Source of the DNA: Actinomadura alba
GTDB taxonomy: Bacteria; Actinomycetota; Actinomycetes; Streptosporangiales; Streptosporangiaceae
Assembly (NCBI RefSeq): GCF_014323705.1
Contig: NZ_JABVEC010000050.1
Span: 1 to 43,073 of the forward strand
Direction of reading: 5' to 3'
Length of the DNA: 43,073 nucleotides
Positions 1-7,943 of the stretch are shown in pieces; the first letter of the stretch is position 1, and every line of letters starts with the position of its first letter. A model generated the notes under the pieces. That model had not been told where the DNA came from. It worked only from the letters and a program-made list of their open reading frames with translations, and did no database searches. The translations under genes were made by a program, and so were the position numbers.

Positions 1-115
1 GTCACATCTCGCCGCGTCTCGCCGCGTCACATCTCGCCGCGTCACGTCACGTCACATCTCGCCGCGTCACGTCACGTCACGTCTCGCCGCGTCACGTCTC
101 ACCGCGTCACATCTG
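1..115. repeat. Pentanucleotide-phased repeat array
   Basis: The first ~115 bases read in strict 5-bp phase as a mixture of GTCAC, ATCTC, GCCGC and GTCTC units, with only slight decay near the right end. The array probably starts before the window. It lies just downstream of the stop codon of the minus-strand surface-protein gene. No coding or hairpin role is evident. Confidence 0.8.
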
Positions 116-135
116 CCGTGCCGCATCGCTTCGCG

Positions 136-1476
136 TCATGCCAGATCGCGTCCGTCACGTCGCCGGCGGCGGCCTTGGTAACCGCCGGAGCGTCGGCTGG
201 GCACCTTGGCGGCCCCGGTGCGTGACACGTCCCTGGCTCCGGGTCCTGATCGCGGCCGGGTCGCCGCCGACCTGGCCCGCGCGGGCGGCTCGGCCGGGGG
301 CTTGGCGGGTGACGCGGTGCCGTTTCGCCGGGCGCCGGGCGGAACCGGTGCCGCGGCACCGTTCGTGTCACCCGCGGGAGTGGCGGCGGCCCCGGCAGAG
401 GCGGCCCTGGCCTCGGCCTCGGCGCGGGCGATCCGCTCACGCGCCGCGCGCACCCGCTCGCGCCCGGCCCCGGTGCGGCCGCCTCGGCCGACCAGCGCCT
501 GCGCCACCCGGGTGCGACGCGTCCACATGCCGAGGTGCGCCGCGACGACCAGCAGGATCAACGCGATGGCGAGGCTCTTGCCCCACTCGAGGCTGCTCGT
601 GGCCGAGACGTTCTCGGCGGCCGGGTCGGCCTGCCCGGGGGCGGCCACCTCAGGGCCCGGCGCCGGGTACTCGAACCCGGATGTCCCACCTGGATCGGCC
701 GGCGGCATCTCGATCGACGAGTTGTTCTGAAGCGGGTTCAGCGGGTCGAGGGACGGCACTCCCGTCGCGCCGGATCGCGGGCCGGAACCGTCGGCACCCT
801 GACCGTAGACCCGGCTTCCACTCGGACCGGCCGGGATCGTGACCCGGGAGGACGAGGCGCCGGAGCGCACCGTGCCACCGGAACCGTCCGGCCGCAGGGC
901 CCGCACCGAGACTCCGACCTGCCCGCTCGCGCCGCTCGGAAGGCTCAGCGTCGTGGTACAGGCGGCACCCGCGCACAGGGCCGAGGGCGCTGCGGTGCGC
1001 GAGCGCGCACTGGCGGCGACCTCATAGCCCGCGAGGTCGTCCTCGGCGCCTCGTGCCCACCGGACGACCACCTTGCCGCCCGACGCGCTCGCGCGCACGC
1101 CGCGCGGCGCGGAGGGAGGAACGCGGACGGTGAAGTTCTTGGTCTCGTAGATCTTGCCGGTGACGCTTCCCCTGAGACGAGTCTTGTAGATGCCGTTGCT
1201 GGGAACGTTCACGCGGTTCGACAGCCGGGTCTCGCCCAGCAGATTGCCGCCGCTGTCGATCGTCGTGAAGCCGCCACCCGGAGCGGCGACCTGCAATTCC
1301 ACCCGTACGACGTTGTCGATCTGGGCGCTCACGGTGACGCTCGAGCCGCTGGTGACGGTGCCGGGGCCGGAGATCTCACTCCCCGCCTGGGCCGGCGAGG
1401 ACGCGCTGAGCACCGCGACGCCCATCGCGATGGCTGTCGCGAGCATCACCGTACCCAGTCTGCGAGTCCTCGTCAC
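136..1476 (-). CDS. Secreted fibronectin type III-like, membrane-anchored protein
   Basis: A 446-aa protein of unknown specific function. Residues 1-31 form a signal peptide (Arg-rich start, hydrophobic core, SPAQA end). An Ig-like beta region follows (about 32-118), then a fibronectin type III-like domain (about 120-215; starts with PPSAPRGV, contains VVVRWARGAEDDLAGYEV). After a Pro/Gly/Ser linker comes one membrane helix near 300-317 (SLAIALILLVVAAHLGMW) and an Ala/Arg/Pro-rich, highly basic cytoplasmic tail of about 125 residues. The GTG start has AAGGGAC 8 nt upstream. It lies downstream of the Tad pilus operon on the same strand, so a cell-surface role is plausible but inferred. The disordered basic tail is unusual. 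The domain call rests on pattern only. Confidence 0.75.
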   Translation of the reverse strand: MTRTRRLGTVMLATAIAMGVAVLSASSPAQAGSEISGPGTVTSGSSVTVSAQIDNVVRVELQVAAPGGGFTTIDSGGNLLGETRLSNRVNVPSNGIYKTRLRGSVTGKIYETKNFTVRVPPSAPRGVRASASGGKVVVRWARGAEDDLAGYEVAASARSRTAAPSALCAGAACTTTLSLPSGASGQVGVSVRALRPDGSGGTVRSGASSSRVTIPAGPSGSRVYGQGADGSGPRSGATGVPSLDPLNPLQNNSSIEMPPADPGGTSGFEYPAPGPEVAAPGQADPAAENVSATSSLEWGKSLAIALILLVVAAHLGMWTRRTRVAQALVGRGGRTGAGRERVRAARERIARAEAEARAASAGAAATPAGDTNGAAAPVPPGARRNGTASPAKPPAEPPARARSAATRPRSGPGARDVSRTGAAKVPSRRSGGYQGRRRRRDGRDLA

Positions 1477-1720
1477 GCCGTTGTCCCTTCGTCGTGAGTC
1501 CGGCTGCGCTTTGGTCCGCTGAACATCGCACTAATGGGTACCTATGCGCTTACTGGACGGTATCTAACCACTCTGTAGCCGACGAAAACAGGGGAATGCC
1601 GAATTGAATGACCGGAGTCGGCCCATCGCGATCCCGCCCTCCACCTCGCGCTCCCGCTCCACCGCCGGCCTCCAGTGCGCCCTATTGAACACTCTGTACA
1701 ACGACTGTCGGCCGGATGGG

Positions 1721-2185
1721 TTACGCATGAGTCGATGGACCGGCGCGGGACCTGACGACCAGCCGCCACCGGCTCGACGACACCGGGACCCGGATCGTCA
1801 CGACCACCGTGACGTCGGCGACCTGGCCGCGCACGACACACGCGGAGACCCGGCCGCCGGACGCCGCCGCGACCTCCGACGCCCGGCGGCACGCGTGACC
1901 GACCGCGGCACCGGTCGCGGCATGGGAGGCCGCCGCGAGCGCCGCGAGATCGGCCGCGGTATGCGCCCGGTGGCGGGCTGCCCGTACCCCGCCCACCGTC
2001 ATGGCGAGCACGGCGGCGAGCCAGATCACCGCCATGGCGGTCAGCGCCCACAGCGTGCCCGAGCCACGGTCGGCGCCCCATCGCCCCGTCCGATGCGCGG
2101 CCGGGAGAGCGCGCGGCGCGTCGCCCGCCGGTCCGGCGGCCGCGGCGGCCGGATCACGCCCGGCCCGGTGGACGACGCTCGTCAT
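1721..2185 (-). CDS. TadE-like minor pilin protein (Rv3654c type)
   Basis: A 154-aa protein with one N-terminal membrane helix (about 43-66) preceded by GSGTLWALTAM. This resembles a pseudopilin cleavage site but lacks the usual Glu at +5. It matches the last gene of actinobacterial tad loci, the TadE-like protein of the 'helicase/secretion neighbourhood' families. The Ala-rich segment after the helix and the VADVTVVVTIRVPV strand are typical of the family. The ATG start overlaps the tadE stop by 4 nt (ATGA), indicating translational coupling. Presumed to act in the cell envelope in assembly of the Flp pilus. Family assignment is good, the exact role is unknown. Confidence 0.8.
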   Translation of the reverse strand: MTSVVHRAGRDPAAAAAGPAGDAPRALPAAHRTGRWGADRGSGTLWALTAMAVIWLAAVLAMTVGGVRAARHRAHTAADLAALAAASHAATGAAVGHACRRASEVAAASGGRVSACVVRGQVADVTVVVTIRVPVSSSRWRLVVRSRAGPSTHA

Positions 2186-2793
2186 GGGCCGCCCACACCC
2201 GGTTCGGTCACCGCGAGCGCGTGGGCCCGCAGGGTGATCGCGGGCAGGCCGCCGGCGGCGGGTGCCTCGACCGCGACCTCGACCTCGACCCGCGTCGTCT
2301 CCACACCCCGCCGCACGCCGACCCTGGCTCCGGCCGGCGCCGCCCGGGCGACCGCCGTGCGAACGGCCGGGACCGGTTCCCCCCGGGCCGCCGCCCGGGC
2401 ACCGGCCCGCACCGCGTCCGCGCAGGCGACCTGCGCCGACGCGACCGCCACTCCCCAGAGGGCGATGGCGGTCACGAGCACCAGCCCGGGCAGTGCGACC
2501 GCGATCTCGACGGTGGCCGAGCCGCCTTCCGCGCCGCCAGGACGTCTCCTTCTGAGGGGACGTCTCTCTCCGATCTTTCTGAGGGGACGTCTCTCACCGG
2601 GGGGACGTCTCTTTCCGGGGCGGCGTCTCTCACCGGTGCGGCGTCTCTCACCGGGGGGACGGAGGATTCCGCGCGACCTCGCGGAGTCGCCGGGCACCGG
2701 GAGGCGATGGCCGGGCGGCCGGCGGGCCGGGTGCCACCAGTGGGGCCGGCCCACCCGCCGTCTGGAGCGGAGGCCCTTGGACACCTCGATCAC
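2182..2793 (-). CDS. tadE: TadE-family pseudopilin with Arg-rich repeat N-terminus
   Basis: A 203-aa TadE-family protein. The conserved part starts near residue 88 (EGGSATVEIAVALPG), with the G/xxxxE pseudopilin processing motif followed by a membrane helix. The C-terminal half (AQVACADAVRAGARAAARGE) is typical of TadE. The first ~85 residues are odd: Arg/Pro/Gly-rich hexapeptide repeats (GERRRT, GERRRP, GKRRPP, GERRPL) encoded by an 18-bp tandem repeat. The GTG start overlaps the flp stop by 4 nt (GTGA), which supports the long N-terminus over an internal start. The extension is far longer and more basic than a usual pseudopilin leader. Likely a pilus minor subunit, role inferred from the family. 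Confidence 0.8.
   Translation of the reverse strand: MIEVSKGLRSRRRVGRPHWWHPARRPPGHRLPVPGDSARSRGILRPPGERRRTGERRRPGKRRPPGERRPLRKIGERRPLRRRRPGGAEGGSATVEIAVALPGLVLVTAIALWGVAVASAQVACADAVRAGARAAARGEPVPAVRTAVARAAPAGARVGVRRGVETTRVEVEVAVEAPAAGGLPAITLRAHALAVTEPGVGGP
2539..2664. repeat. 18-bp tandem repeat inside tadE
   Basis: About six imperfect 18-bp units of the form GGGGACGTCTCTCACC plus two bases. One unit is followed by a 9-bp insertion (GATCTTTCT), so the reading frame is kept. The units encode the Arg-rich hexapeptides of TadE on the minus strand. This looks like in-frame slippage expansion. Confidence 0.75.
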
Positions 2794-2984
2794 CCGGCCA
2801 GTTGCAGTGCCCTCTTGACGATGTCCAGAAGTAACCGCCGCACTTCCGGGCTCGTCACGATCTTGAACAGCAGCCCGGCGAAGGCGGCGGCGGCCACAGT
2901 GCCGACGGCGTACTCGGCGGTCGACATCCCGTCGTCGCGAGCGTGCCGGCCTCTGGACCGGGTCATCACCTGTGCCATTCGCAT
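2790..2984 (-). CDS. flp: Flp-type pilin subunit (DUF4244-like)
   Basis: A 64-aa prepilin, the major subunit candidate of the Flp/Tad pilus. A basic leader (MRMAQVMTRSRGRHARDDG) is followed by MSTAEYAVGTVAAAAFAG, which is the Flp processing motif: cleavage after Gly, with Glu at +5 and Tyr at +6 of the mature protein. A single hydrophobic helix and a short C-terminal tail (SPEVRRLLLDIVKRALQLAG) follow. The chosen ATG has an AGAGGG ribosome site about 6 nt upstream; a longer reading from 3041 has no such site. Its stop overlaps the tadE GTG. A 570-bp gap upstream suggests its own promoter, so the pilin genes may be expressed apart from tadABC. Confidence 0.87.
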   Translation of the reverse strand: MRMAQVMTRSRGRHARDDGMSTAEYAVGTVAAAAFAGLLFKIVTSPEVRRLLLDIVKRALQLAG

Positions 2985-3556
2985 GGGAGGCCCTCTTTTC
3001 CCGTCAGGGGCACCCCGCGGTGCCCGCCACCAAGCCTGCATCGCGGATCTGGCAGGTCACCGACCGAACCGCATTCTGTGGATAACTCCGGCCGGCGAAC
3101 CCCCGTCGATGTCTCCGCCGGTGCGCGTGGCCGGAATTTGCGAGATCCGCGAACCCCGCGAAGAACGGCGCACCCTGCGAAACCGATGGCAGTGAGAGCC
3201 CGATAGGTGTGAAGAAGGGTCACCGGGTCGAAGAAATCTCCACCCTGGACATATATTCCTTCGACCCATGAAGAGAGTGGGAATTCCGCGCCCCATCGGG
3301 CCGGCTCGCCCGATGACGGAGCCGTCGCCGGCCGGGATCTGTGGACACGGCGGTGCGGGAAATGGTCTCCGGGGGTGCCAAGACCTGGGCGTCCACACCG
3401 CCGCGCCGGTTCACAGGAGTCGTACGGCCCGGCGGCCCCACCGGCCGGGCGATACGACCGCGTCCGGGCCCGCCACCGCCCGAGACGCCCGGGTCTGCGC
3501 GCCGTCCGCGCCCGGTCTCGACGTGCACACGCTGATGAACGGGAAGGCGCCCACGC
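2985..3556. other. Intergenic region upstream of flp
   Basis: About 570 bp without a convincing gene. Minus-strand readings here are Pro/Arg/Gly-rich and look like shadows. It holds a local AT-rich patch (3237-3261, containing ATATATTCC) flanked by an inverted repeat, most simply the control region of flp-tadE. Confidence 0.55.
3225..3267. promoter_or_regulatory. Inverted repeat, possible operator of flp
   Basis: GGGTCGAAGAAA at 3225-3236 faces TTCCTTCGACCC at 3256-3267, a 12-bp inverted repeat with one mismatch. The 19-nt spacer is AT-rich and contains ATATAT. It lies about 240 bp before the flp start. It could be a regulator binding site over a promoter, or less likely a hairpin. No known family motif is recognised. 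Confidence 0.45.
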
Positions 3557-4006
3557 CTACGATCCCCCTCCGTTGGAGGCATTCATCCGAGGCCCCGTCG
3601 CCTGCCGTCGCTCGCGATCGGAATCGAGGTCGGCCAGGCCCGCGGCGATCGCTTCGGGCGGGACGGAGTCGCCGAAACCGTCAGGCGCGCCGGCGAAGTC
3701 CGTGTCGAGCCGCCCCCACCCACCGTGCGCGGAGAGGTCGTCCCAGACGACCGCGCCGCTGACCGCGTCCAACCGGCCGCGCGCTATCAACGAGTCGTAG
3801 ACGTAGCCGATCCGCGAGAAGCTCAGCGTCACGCTGTGCACGAGGCCACGCGACCCCTGCGGCGCCTCACGCAGCGCGTCGGCCACGCGCGCGAAGACCC
3901 GCTGCCGATCGCCGCAGACTCCGGCGGCCCCGAGCCCGAGCGGATCGCAGCCCGGGGGCACGATGGTCCACGAGAAGATGCGCGGTGGTCTCCAGGGCCC
4001 TTTCAT
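3557..4006 (-). CDS. Small hypothetical protein paired with XRE regulator
   Basis: A 149-aa protein of no recognised function, probably cytoplasmic (no signal or membrane helix). The core is FSWTIVPP, GVCGDRQRVFARVADAL, GYVYDSLIARGRLDAVSGAVVWDD. The same pattern occurs in the element protein at 41712-42116 (FSWQVTTP, GVCGITSDRALAV, YYLYGSVIARAERIAATGAIVWHD), so the two are homologous, by eye about 30% identical. It follows the XRE/DUF5753 gene by 177 bp on the same strand. Such small proteins often sit beside DUF5753 regulators in actinomycetes. Start at ATG 4006 is weakly supported (GGCGGC upstream). Sits between tadC and flp, where the pilus locus normally has no such gene. Confidence 0.6.
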   Translation of the reverse strand: MKGPWRPPRIFSWTIVPPGCDPLGLGAAGVCGDRQRVFARVADALREAPQGSRGLVHSVTLSFSRIGYVYDSLIARGRLDAVSGAVVWDDLSAHGGWGRLDTDFAGAPDGFGDSVPPEAIAAGLADLDSDRERRQATGPRMNASNGGGS

Positions 4007-4183
4007 CAGCTGCCGCCGGACGACTCGATCCGGACCGAGTCCGGCGCCGGCGGATGCCCGGCGCCAGACCCAGGGAGTAATCCGGGCTCGGCCGGCACGG
4101 CAGGGCGGTCATGTCGTACAGGTCGACGTCCGTCCATATTGCGACGGTAGGGACAAAGGCGGATCATCCCCAACGATGTTTCT

Positions 4184-5032
4184 TCACGTTTCCCGGAATC
4201 CGGTGGCCGCCGCCGTGATCAGCGCTCGAGCGGCTTCGCCGTAGACGGCCGACTCGGCCAGCGCCGTGAACGCCTTCTCGTAAATCGCGACGTCGGTGGG
4301 CTGCTTGTTGCGGATCTGACCGGGCAGCGTGTCGCATCTGACCTGGTCGGAGTCATAGATCCAGAACCCCTCCCACGGCCACACGGTGCGCGGGGCGGCG
4401 ATCGGCAGGATGCCGAGCGAGACGTTCGGTACGTACGTCATGGTGGTCAGCCGTTCGAGCTGGCCCACCATGGCCGCAGGCTCGCACATCCGGGCGTACA
4501 ACGCCTGCTCGCCGAAGATGAACGCGAAGCGCTTGGAACCGTCGCGGAGCACCTCCTGGAGCGCGACCCTCTCCTCCACCGCCTGTTCGAGATCATTCGG
4601 CAGCTCGCGGAACTCCATGATGCAGCGCAGGTGGGCGGCCGCGTAGTCAGGGGTCTGGAGCAGCCCCGGGACCGGCGCGTGCTGGAAGACCCGCAGCTGC
4701 GAAGTACCACGGTAGAGGGACATGAACGACTGCTGTACGTGCCGCAGCCCGGTCTGTTCCAGCCGGCGCCATTGGATGTACATGCTGTCGATGTTCCGGA
4801 CGGTGGCTATCAGGTCCACCGTCTGGTCGTCGGCGTTGCAGACGCGACACCACTCCCGGATGTCGCCCTCCGTGGGGACCTGGTTGGCATTCTCGATCTT
4901 CGAGACCTTGGATTTGGGCCAACCGACCTCGGTCGCCAATGCCTGACCGGTCAGGCTCGCCTCATTGCGGATCTGGCGAAGCTGCGCCGCGAGGATGCTT
5001 TTGGCCTCCTTGAGGCGTTCGGAGGTATGCAT
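4184..5032 (-). CDS. XRE-family regulator with DUF5753 domain
   Basis: A 282-aa DNA-binding protein. An N-terminal helix-turn-helix (about 12-70: LRQIRNEASLTGQALATEVGWPKSKVSKIENANQ in overlapping parts) is followed by a DUF5753 domain (from about 105: LYRGTSQLRVFQHAPVPGLLQTPDYA, later MCEPAAMVGQLERL and GFWIYDSDQVRCDTL). Length and order are normal for this large actinomycete family, which often controls a neighbouring small gene. Upstream in-frame sequence is Arg-rich; ATG 5032 was chosen because it begins just before the HTH. Lies 153 bp after tadC and 177 bp before its small partner, all on the minus strand. It interrupts the pilus locus. The ligand and target are unknown. Confidence 0.87.
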   Translation of the reverse strand: MHTSERLKEAKSILAAQLRQIRNEASLTGQALATEVGWPKSKVSKIENANQVPTEGDIREWCRVCNADDQTVDLIATVRNIDSMYIQWRRLEQTGLRHVQQSFMSLYRGTSQLRVFQHAPVPGLLQTPDYAAAHLRCIMEFRELPNDLEQAVEERVALQEVLRDGSKRFAFIFGEQALYARMCEPAAMVGQLERLTTMTYVPNVSLGILPIAAPRTVWPWEGFWIYDSDQVRCDTLPGQIRNKQPTDVAIYEKAFTALAESAVYGEAARALITAAATGFRET

Positions 5033-5185
5033 CTTTTGACGGTACTTGCCCGGTTTCTTCCTGTCATCAATTGGTTCGAGAGGTTTCTTTGCCCATCGCT
5101 GACCAGCCGTTCTCCGATCTCGCGATCTTCGCTCGTGCTCTCCGCCTGCGGTCGGCCGCCGTCGGAGCCGGTGCCGCACCGATCG

Positions 5186-5953
5186 TCAGGGCGATGACGA
5201 CAGCATGGTCGAGGCGATACCGGCGACCGCCGGCACGATGCCGAGCAGAACGAAGGCGGGCAGGAAGCAGAGCCCGAGCGGCGCCACCGCCCGTACCCCG
5301 GCGGCGCGCGCCCGCACGGTTGCGGCCGCGTGCGCGGACCGACGCTGGTCTCGGGCCAGCCTGGCGAGCGTGGGGGTGAGCGCCGTCCCGCTGTGCGCGG
5401 CCCTCGCGACCGCCCGGGCCAGCGGGGCCAGAGCCGGCTCCCGGGCGAGCGCGAGCCACGCTCGCGCGGGATCGGCGCCGAGCCGCACCTGCGCGGCCAC
5501 GGCGCGCAGCTCGTCGCCGAGCGGGCCGCCGACCGCATCCGCCACGGCCTCGACCGCCTCACCCCACGACGTGCCGCAGGACAGGCACGCCGCGAGCAGG
5601 TCCACGGCGACCGGCAGGTCGGCGACGAGGCGGGCCCGGCGACGGCGGTGCGACGGCGGCTCCATCCGTGCCAGGGTCCGGGCGCACCCGAACGCGACCG
5701 CGGCACCGACCGGCAGACCGGCCGGGACGCCGACCAGCGCGGCGCAGGCCGCGCCGGCCAGTGCCGCCACGCCCCATCGAAGACGCTCCTCCCGGCGGCC
5801 CGCGTCCGGGCGACCGCCCGCAGGGGACTCCGGCGCACGCACGGCCGGTGGCGGCAGCAGCGCGGTCAGCCGGTACCAGGCGATCGGACGGCCGCGTGGG
5901 AACAGCCACCCGGCGAGGGCGGCGCAGACGATCGCGCAGAGCGCCGCGCTCAT
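5186..5953 (-). CDS. tadC: Tad pilus inner-membrane platform protein TadC
   Basis: A 255-aa type II secretion F-domain (T2SF) protein, one half of the membrane platform that TadA drives during pilus assembly. Hydrophobic segments occur at the N-terminus (SAALCAIVCAALAGWLF), near 75-105 and at the C-terminus (LGLCFLPAFVLLGIVPAVAGIA). The central LAACLSCGTSWGEAVEAVADAVGGPLGDEL is the typical T2SF helical region. ATG 5953 overlaps the tadB stop by 4 nt (ATGA); a longer in-frame reading from 5995 would run into tadB. Corresponds to Rv3657c. Confidence 0.85.
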   Translation of the reverse strand: MSAALCAIVCAALAGWLFPRGRPIAWYRLTALLPPPAVRAPESPAGGRPDAGRREERLRWGVAALAGAACAALVGVPAGLPVGAAVAFGCARTLARMEPPSHRRRRARLVADLPVAVDLLAACLSCGTSWGEAVEAVADAVGGPLGDELRAVAAQVRLGADPARAWLALAREPALAPLARAVARAAHSGTALTPTLARLARDQRRSAHAAATVRARAAGVRAVAPLGLCFLPAFVLLGIVPAVAGIASTMLSSSP

Positions 5954-6669
5954 CGGGGCGATCCGGCCGTGGCGGCGAGCCGCTGGGTCCACCACAGCCC
6001 GAGAACGTCGAGCCCGATGCCGGCGAGGAGGCAGGCCGCTCCGGGCGGCGTGCCGAACAGGAACGCCAGCGGCCGCGCGCCCAGTGCCGCGGCCATGCCC
6101 AGCCCCAGCAGCGGCAGGCCGGCCAGCAGCCGTGCCGTCGCGCGCGGCCCGGCCAGCTGTGCGGTGACCTCTCGCCGGTGGGCCTCCTCTTCACGCAGGG
6201 AGTCGGACAGGCTCTGGATCACCGAGGCGAGCGCGCCACCGCGCTCGGCCCCGATCCGCCAGCAGGCCGCGAGCAACCGCAGGCCCTCGGCGCCGGGCGC
6301 GCCGGCCATCCGGTCGAGCAGGCCGGGAATCCCCTCACCGGGTCGTGCGGCCAGAAGCACGGAGCCGACCGCCGGATCCAGCACCGCGGCCGACTCGGCG
6401 AAGGCCGCGGCCGGTGTGCGGCCCGCCGCCAGCTCGGCCGCGATGCCGTCGCACAGCTCGATCACCGCGGCCCGTCGCAGCCGGGTCTCGCCACGCCTTC
6501 TGCGGAGTTCCCCGAATGCGGCGACGGCGCGGACCGCGACACGACGCGGCCACGGCGGCGTCCGGGGAATGAGCATCTCGCGCAGCCGGAGCACCGCGGG
6601 GGAGGGCGTGGTCAGGCTCCATACGGCGGTGCCGGTGCACAAGGCCGCCAGCGCCCCGAGGCCGGTCAT
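5950..6669 (-). CDS. tadB: Tad pilus inner-membrane platform protein TadB
   Basis: A 239-aa T2SF-domain protein pairing with TadC as the membrane platform. The F domain includes RRAAVIELCDGIAAELAAGRTPAAAF and RIGAERGGALASVIQSLSDSLREEEAHRREVTAQLAG. Two C-terminal membrane helices follow (LLAGLPLLGLGMAAALGARP and a second from AACLLAGIGLDVLGLWW). ATG 6669 overlaps the tadA stop (ATGA) and begins with a hydrophobic stretch MTGLGALAALCTG. In-frame sequence further upstream is an Arg/Gly-rich shadow of tadA. Corresponds to Rv3658c. Confidence 0.86.
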   Translation of the reverse strand: MTGLGALAALCTGTAVWSLTTPSPAVLRLREMLIPRTPPWPRRVAVRAVAAFGELRRRRGETRLRRAAVIELCDGIAAELAAGRTPAAAFAESAAVLDPAVGSVLLAARPGEGIPGLLDRMAGAPGAEGLRLLAACWRIGAERGGALASVIQSLSDSLREEEAHRREVTAQLAGPRATARLLAGLPLLGLGMAAALGARPLAFLFGTPPGAACLLAGIGLDVLGLWWTQRLAATAGSPR

Positions 6670-7943
6670 CGGCCGGTCCCGTGCGCAAGGTCGAGATCTC
6701 CGGGGCCCGCTTGCGCCGATCCCCGCTCCGCCTCGCCCGGTCGGCCCGCCGCCTCGCCCGGTCGCCCCGCCCCGTCCGGCGGCACGCCGGGCGGCCGCCA
6801 CAGCCCGGCCAGCCGGTCGGCGAGCCCGGCCGCTCCGGCCCCGGTCATGACCTCGCCGTCCGCGGTGAAGGACACCGCGGGCACGGCCGCGACCAGGCCG
6901 TCGGCCCCACGGCGCAGCAGGCACACCTCCGCGATCCGGCGCGGCCCACCCGGCTCTCGGACGAGATGCACCACGACGTCGAGAGCGGCCGCGAGCTGGC
7001 TGTGCACCGCCTCGCGGCTCAGCCCGGCCGCGCAGGCCAGCGCCTCGAGCCTGGCCGGCACGTCGGCCGCCGCGTTGGCGTGCAGCGTGCCGCATCCGCC
7101 CTCGTGCCCGGTGTTCAGCGCGGCCAGCAGCACCACGACCTCGGCGCCGCGCACCTCTCCGACCACGAGCCGATCGGGCCGCATGCGCAGGGCCTGCCGT
7201 ACGAGGTCGTGCAACCCGACTTCGCCGGCGCCCTCGACGTTGGCCGGACGCGCCTCCAGCCGTACGACATGGTCGTGCGCCGGGCGCAGTTCGGCCGAGT
7301 CCTCCACCAGCACCAGCCGCTCGCCGCGGCGTACGAGCGACAGCAGGCTGCCGAGCAACGTGGTCTTGCCGGTTCCGGTTCCTCCGGTGACCAGGAACGC
7401 CGCCCGGGCCGTGACGAGCGCGGTCAGGAGCGCCGCGCCCGCCTCGGGTACCGCACCGGCGGCGACCAGCTCGTCCAGCGTGAAGGCACGCCGCCGGGGC
7501 AACCTGAGCGACAGGCAGGTGCCGCCGCCGGCGATGGGCGGCAACACCGCGTGCAGCCGGATGCCGCCCGGCAGCCTGGCGTCGACGTACGGTGCCGCGT
7601 CGTCGAGCCGGCGGCCGGCCATGGCGGCGAGCCGCTGGGCCAGCCGCCTCAGCGTCGTCTCATCGGCGAACCGCACGGGCGTGCGGACGAGACCGCGGCC
7701 CGTGTCGACCCAGACCTCATCGGCTCCGTTCACCAGGACGTCGGTGACCTCGGGGTCGTGCAGCAGCGGCTCGAGCGGTCCGGCACCGACCAGATCGGCC
7801 CGTAGTTCCTCCGCCAGGGTGAGCACCTCGGCGTCGCCGAGGACCCGTTCCTCCGCCCGCAGTGCCGCGGCGACGCCTGCCGGTGTGGGTTCGGCGCCGG
7901 TATCGACCAGCCTGCCACGCACCGCCTCGACCAGCCTGCTCAT
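6666..7943 (-). CDS. tadA: Tad pilus assembly ATPase TadA (CpaF family)
   Basis: A 425-aa secretion ATPase of the GspE/VirB11 class that powers Flp pilus assembly at the cytoplasmic membrane. Walker A GGTGTGKT is at 187-194, an Asp box near 213-219 (VEDSAEL), Walker B (DRLVVGEVRG) near 257-266 and the His box HEGGCGTLHA near 280-289. The N-terminal part (PLEPLLHDPEVTDVLVNG) is the usual CpaF lead-in. The last ~45 residues are a Pro/Gly/Ala-rich tail rich in GRPGEA-like repeats. ATG 7943 overlaps the ssd stop (ATGA). Corresponds to Rv3659c. Confidence 0.92.
   Translation of the reverse strand: MSRLVEAVRGRLVDTGAEPTPAGVAAALRAEERVLGDAEVLTLAEELRADLVGAGPLEPLLHDPEVTDVLVNGADEVWVDTGRGLVRTPVRFADETTLRRLAQRLAAMAGRRLDDAAPYVDARLPGGIRLHAVLPPIAGGGTCLSLRLPRRRAFTLDELVAAGAVPEAGAALLTALVTARAAFLVTGGTGTGKTTLLGSLLSLVRRGERLVLVEDSAELRPAHDHVVRLEARPANVEGAGEVGLHDLVRQALRMRPDRLVVGEVRGAEVVVLLAALNTGHEGGCGTLHANAAADVPARLEALACAAGLSREAVHSQLAAALDVVVHLVREPGGPRRIAEVCLLRRGADGLVAAVPAVSFTADGEVMTGAGAAGLADRLAGLWRPPGVPPDGAGRPGEAAGRPGEAERGSAQAGPGDLDLAHGTGR

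Noticed and set aside
1..115. CRISPR-like array
   Set aside because: Units are 5 bp without spacers; no cas genes.
2539..2664. GGGGACGTCTC units in tadE as copies of the element operator
   Set aside because: They share GACGTC, but have an 18-bp coding period and lie inside a gene far from the element; similarity is best explained by chance and the repeat's own expansion.
3220..3582. Minus-strand 120-aa reading upstream of flp
   Set aside because: Arg/Pro/Gly-rich random composition, no ribosome site, overlaps the neighbouring gene's end.
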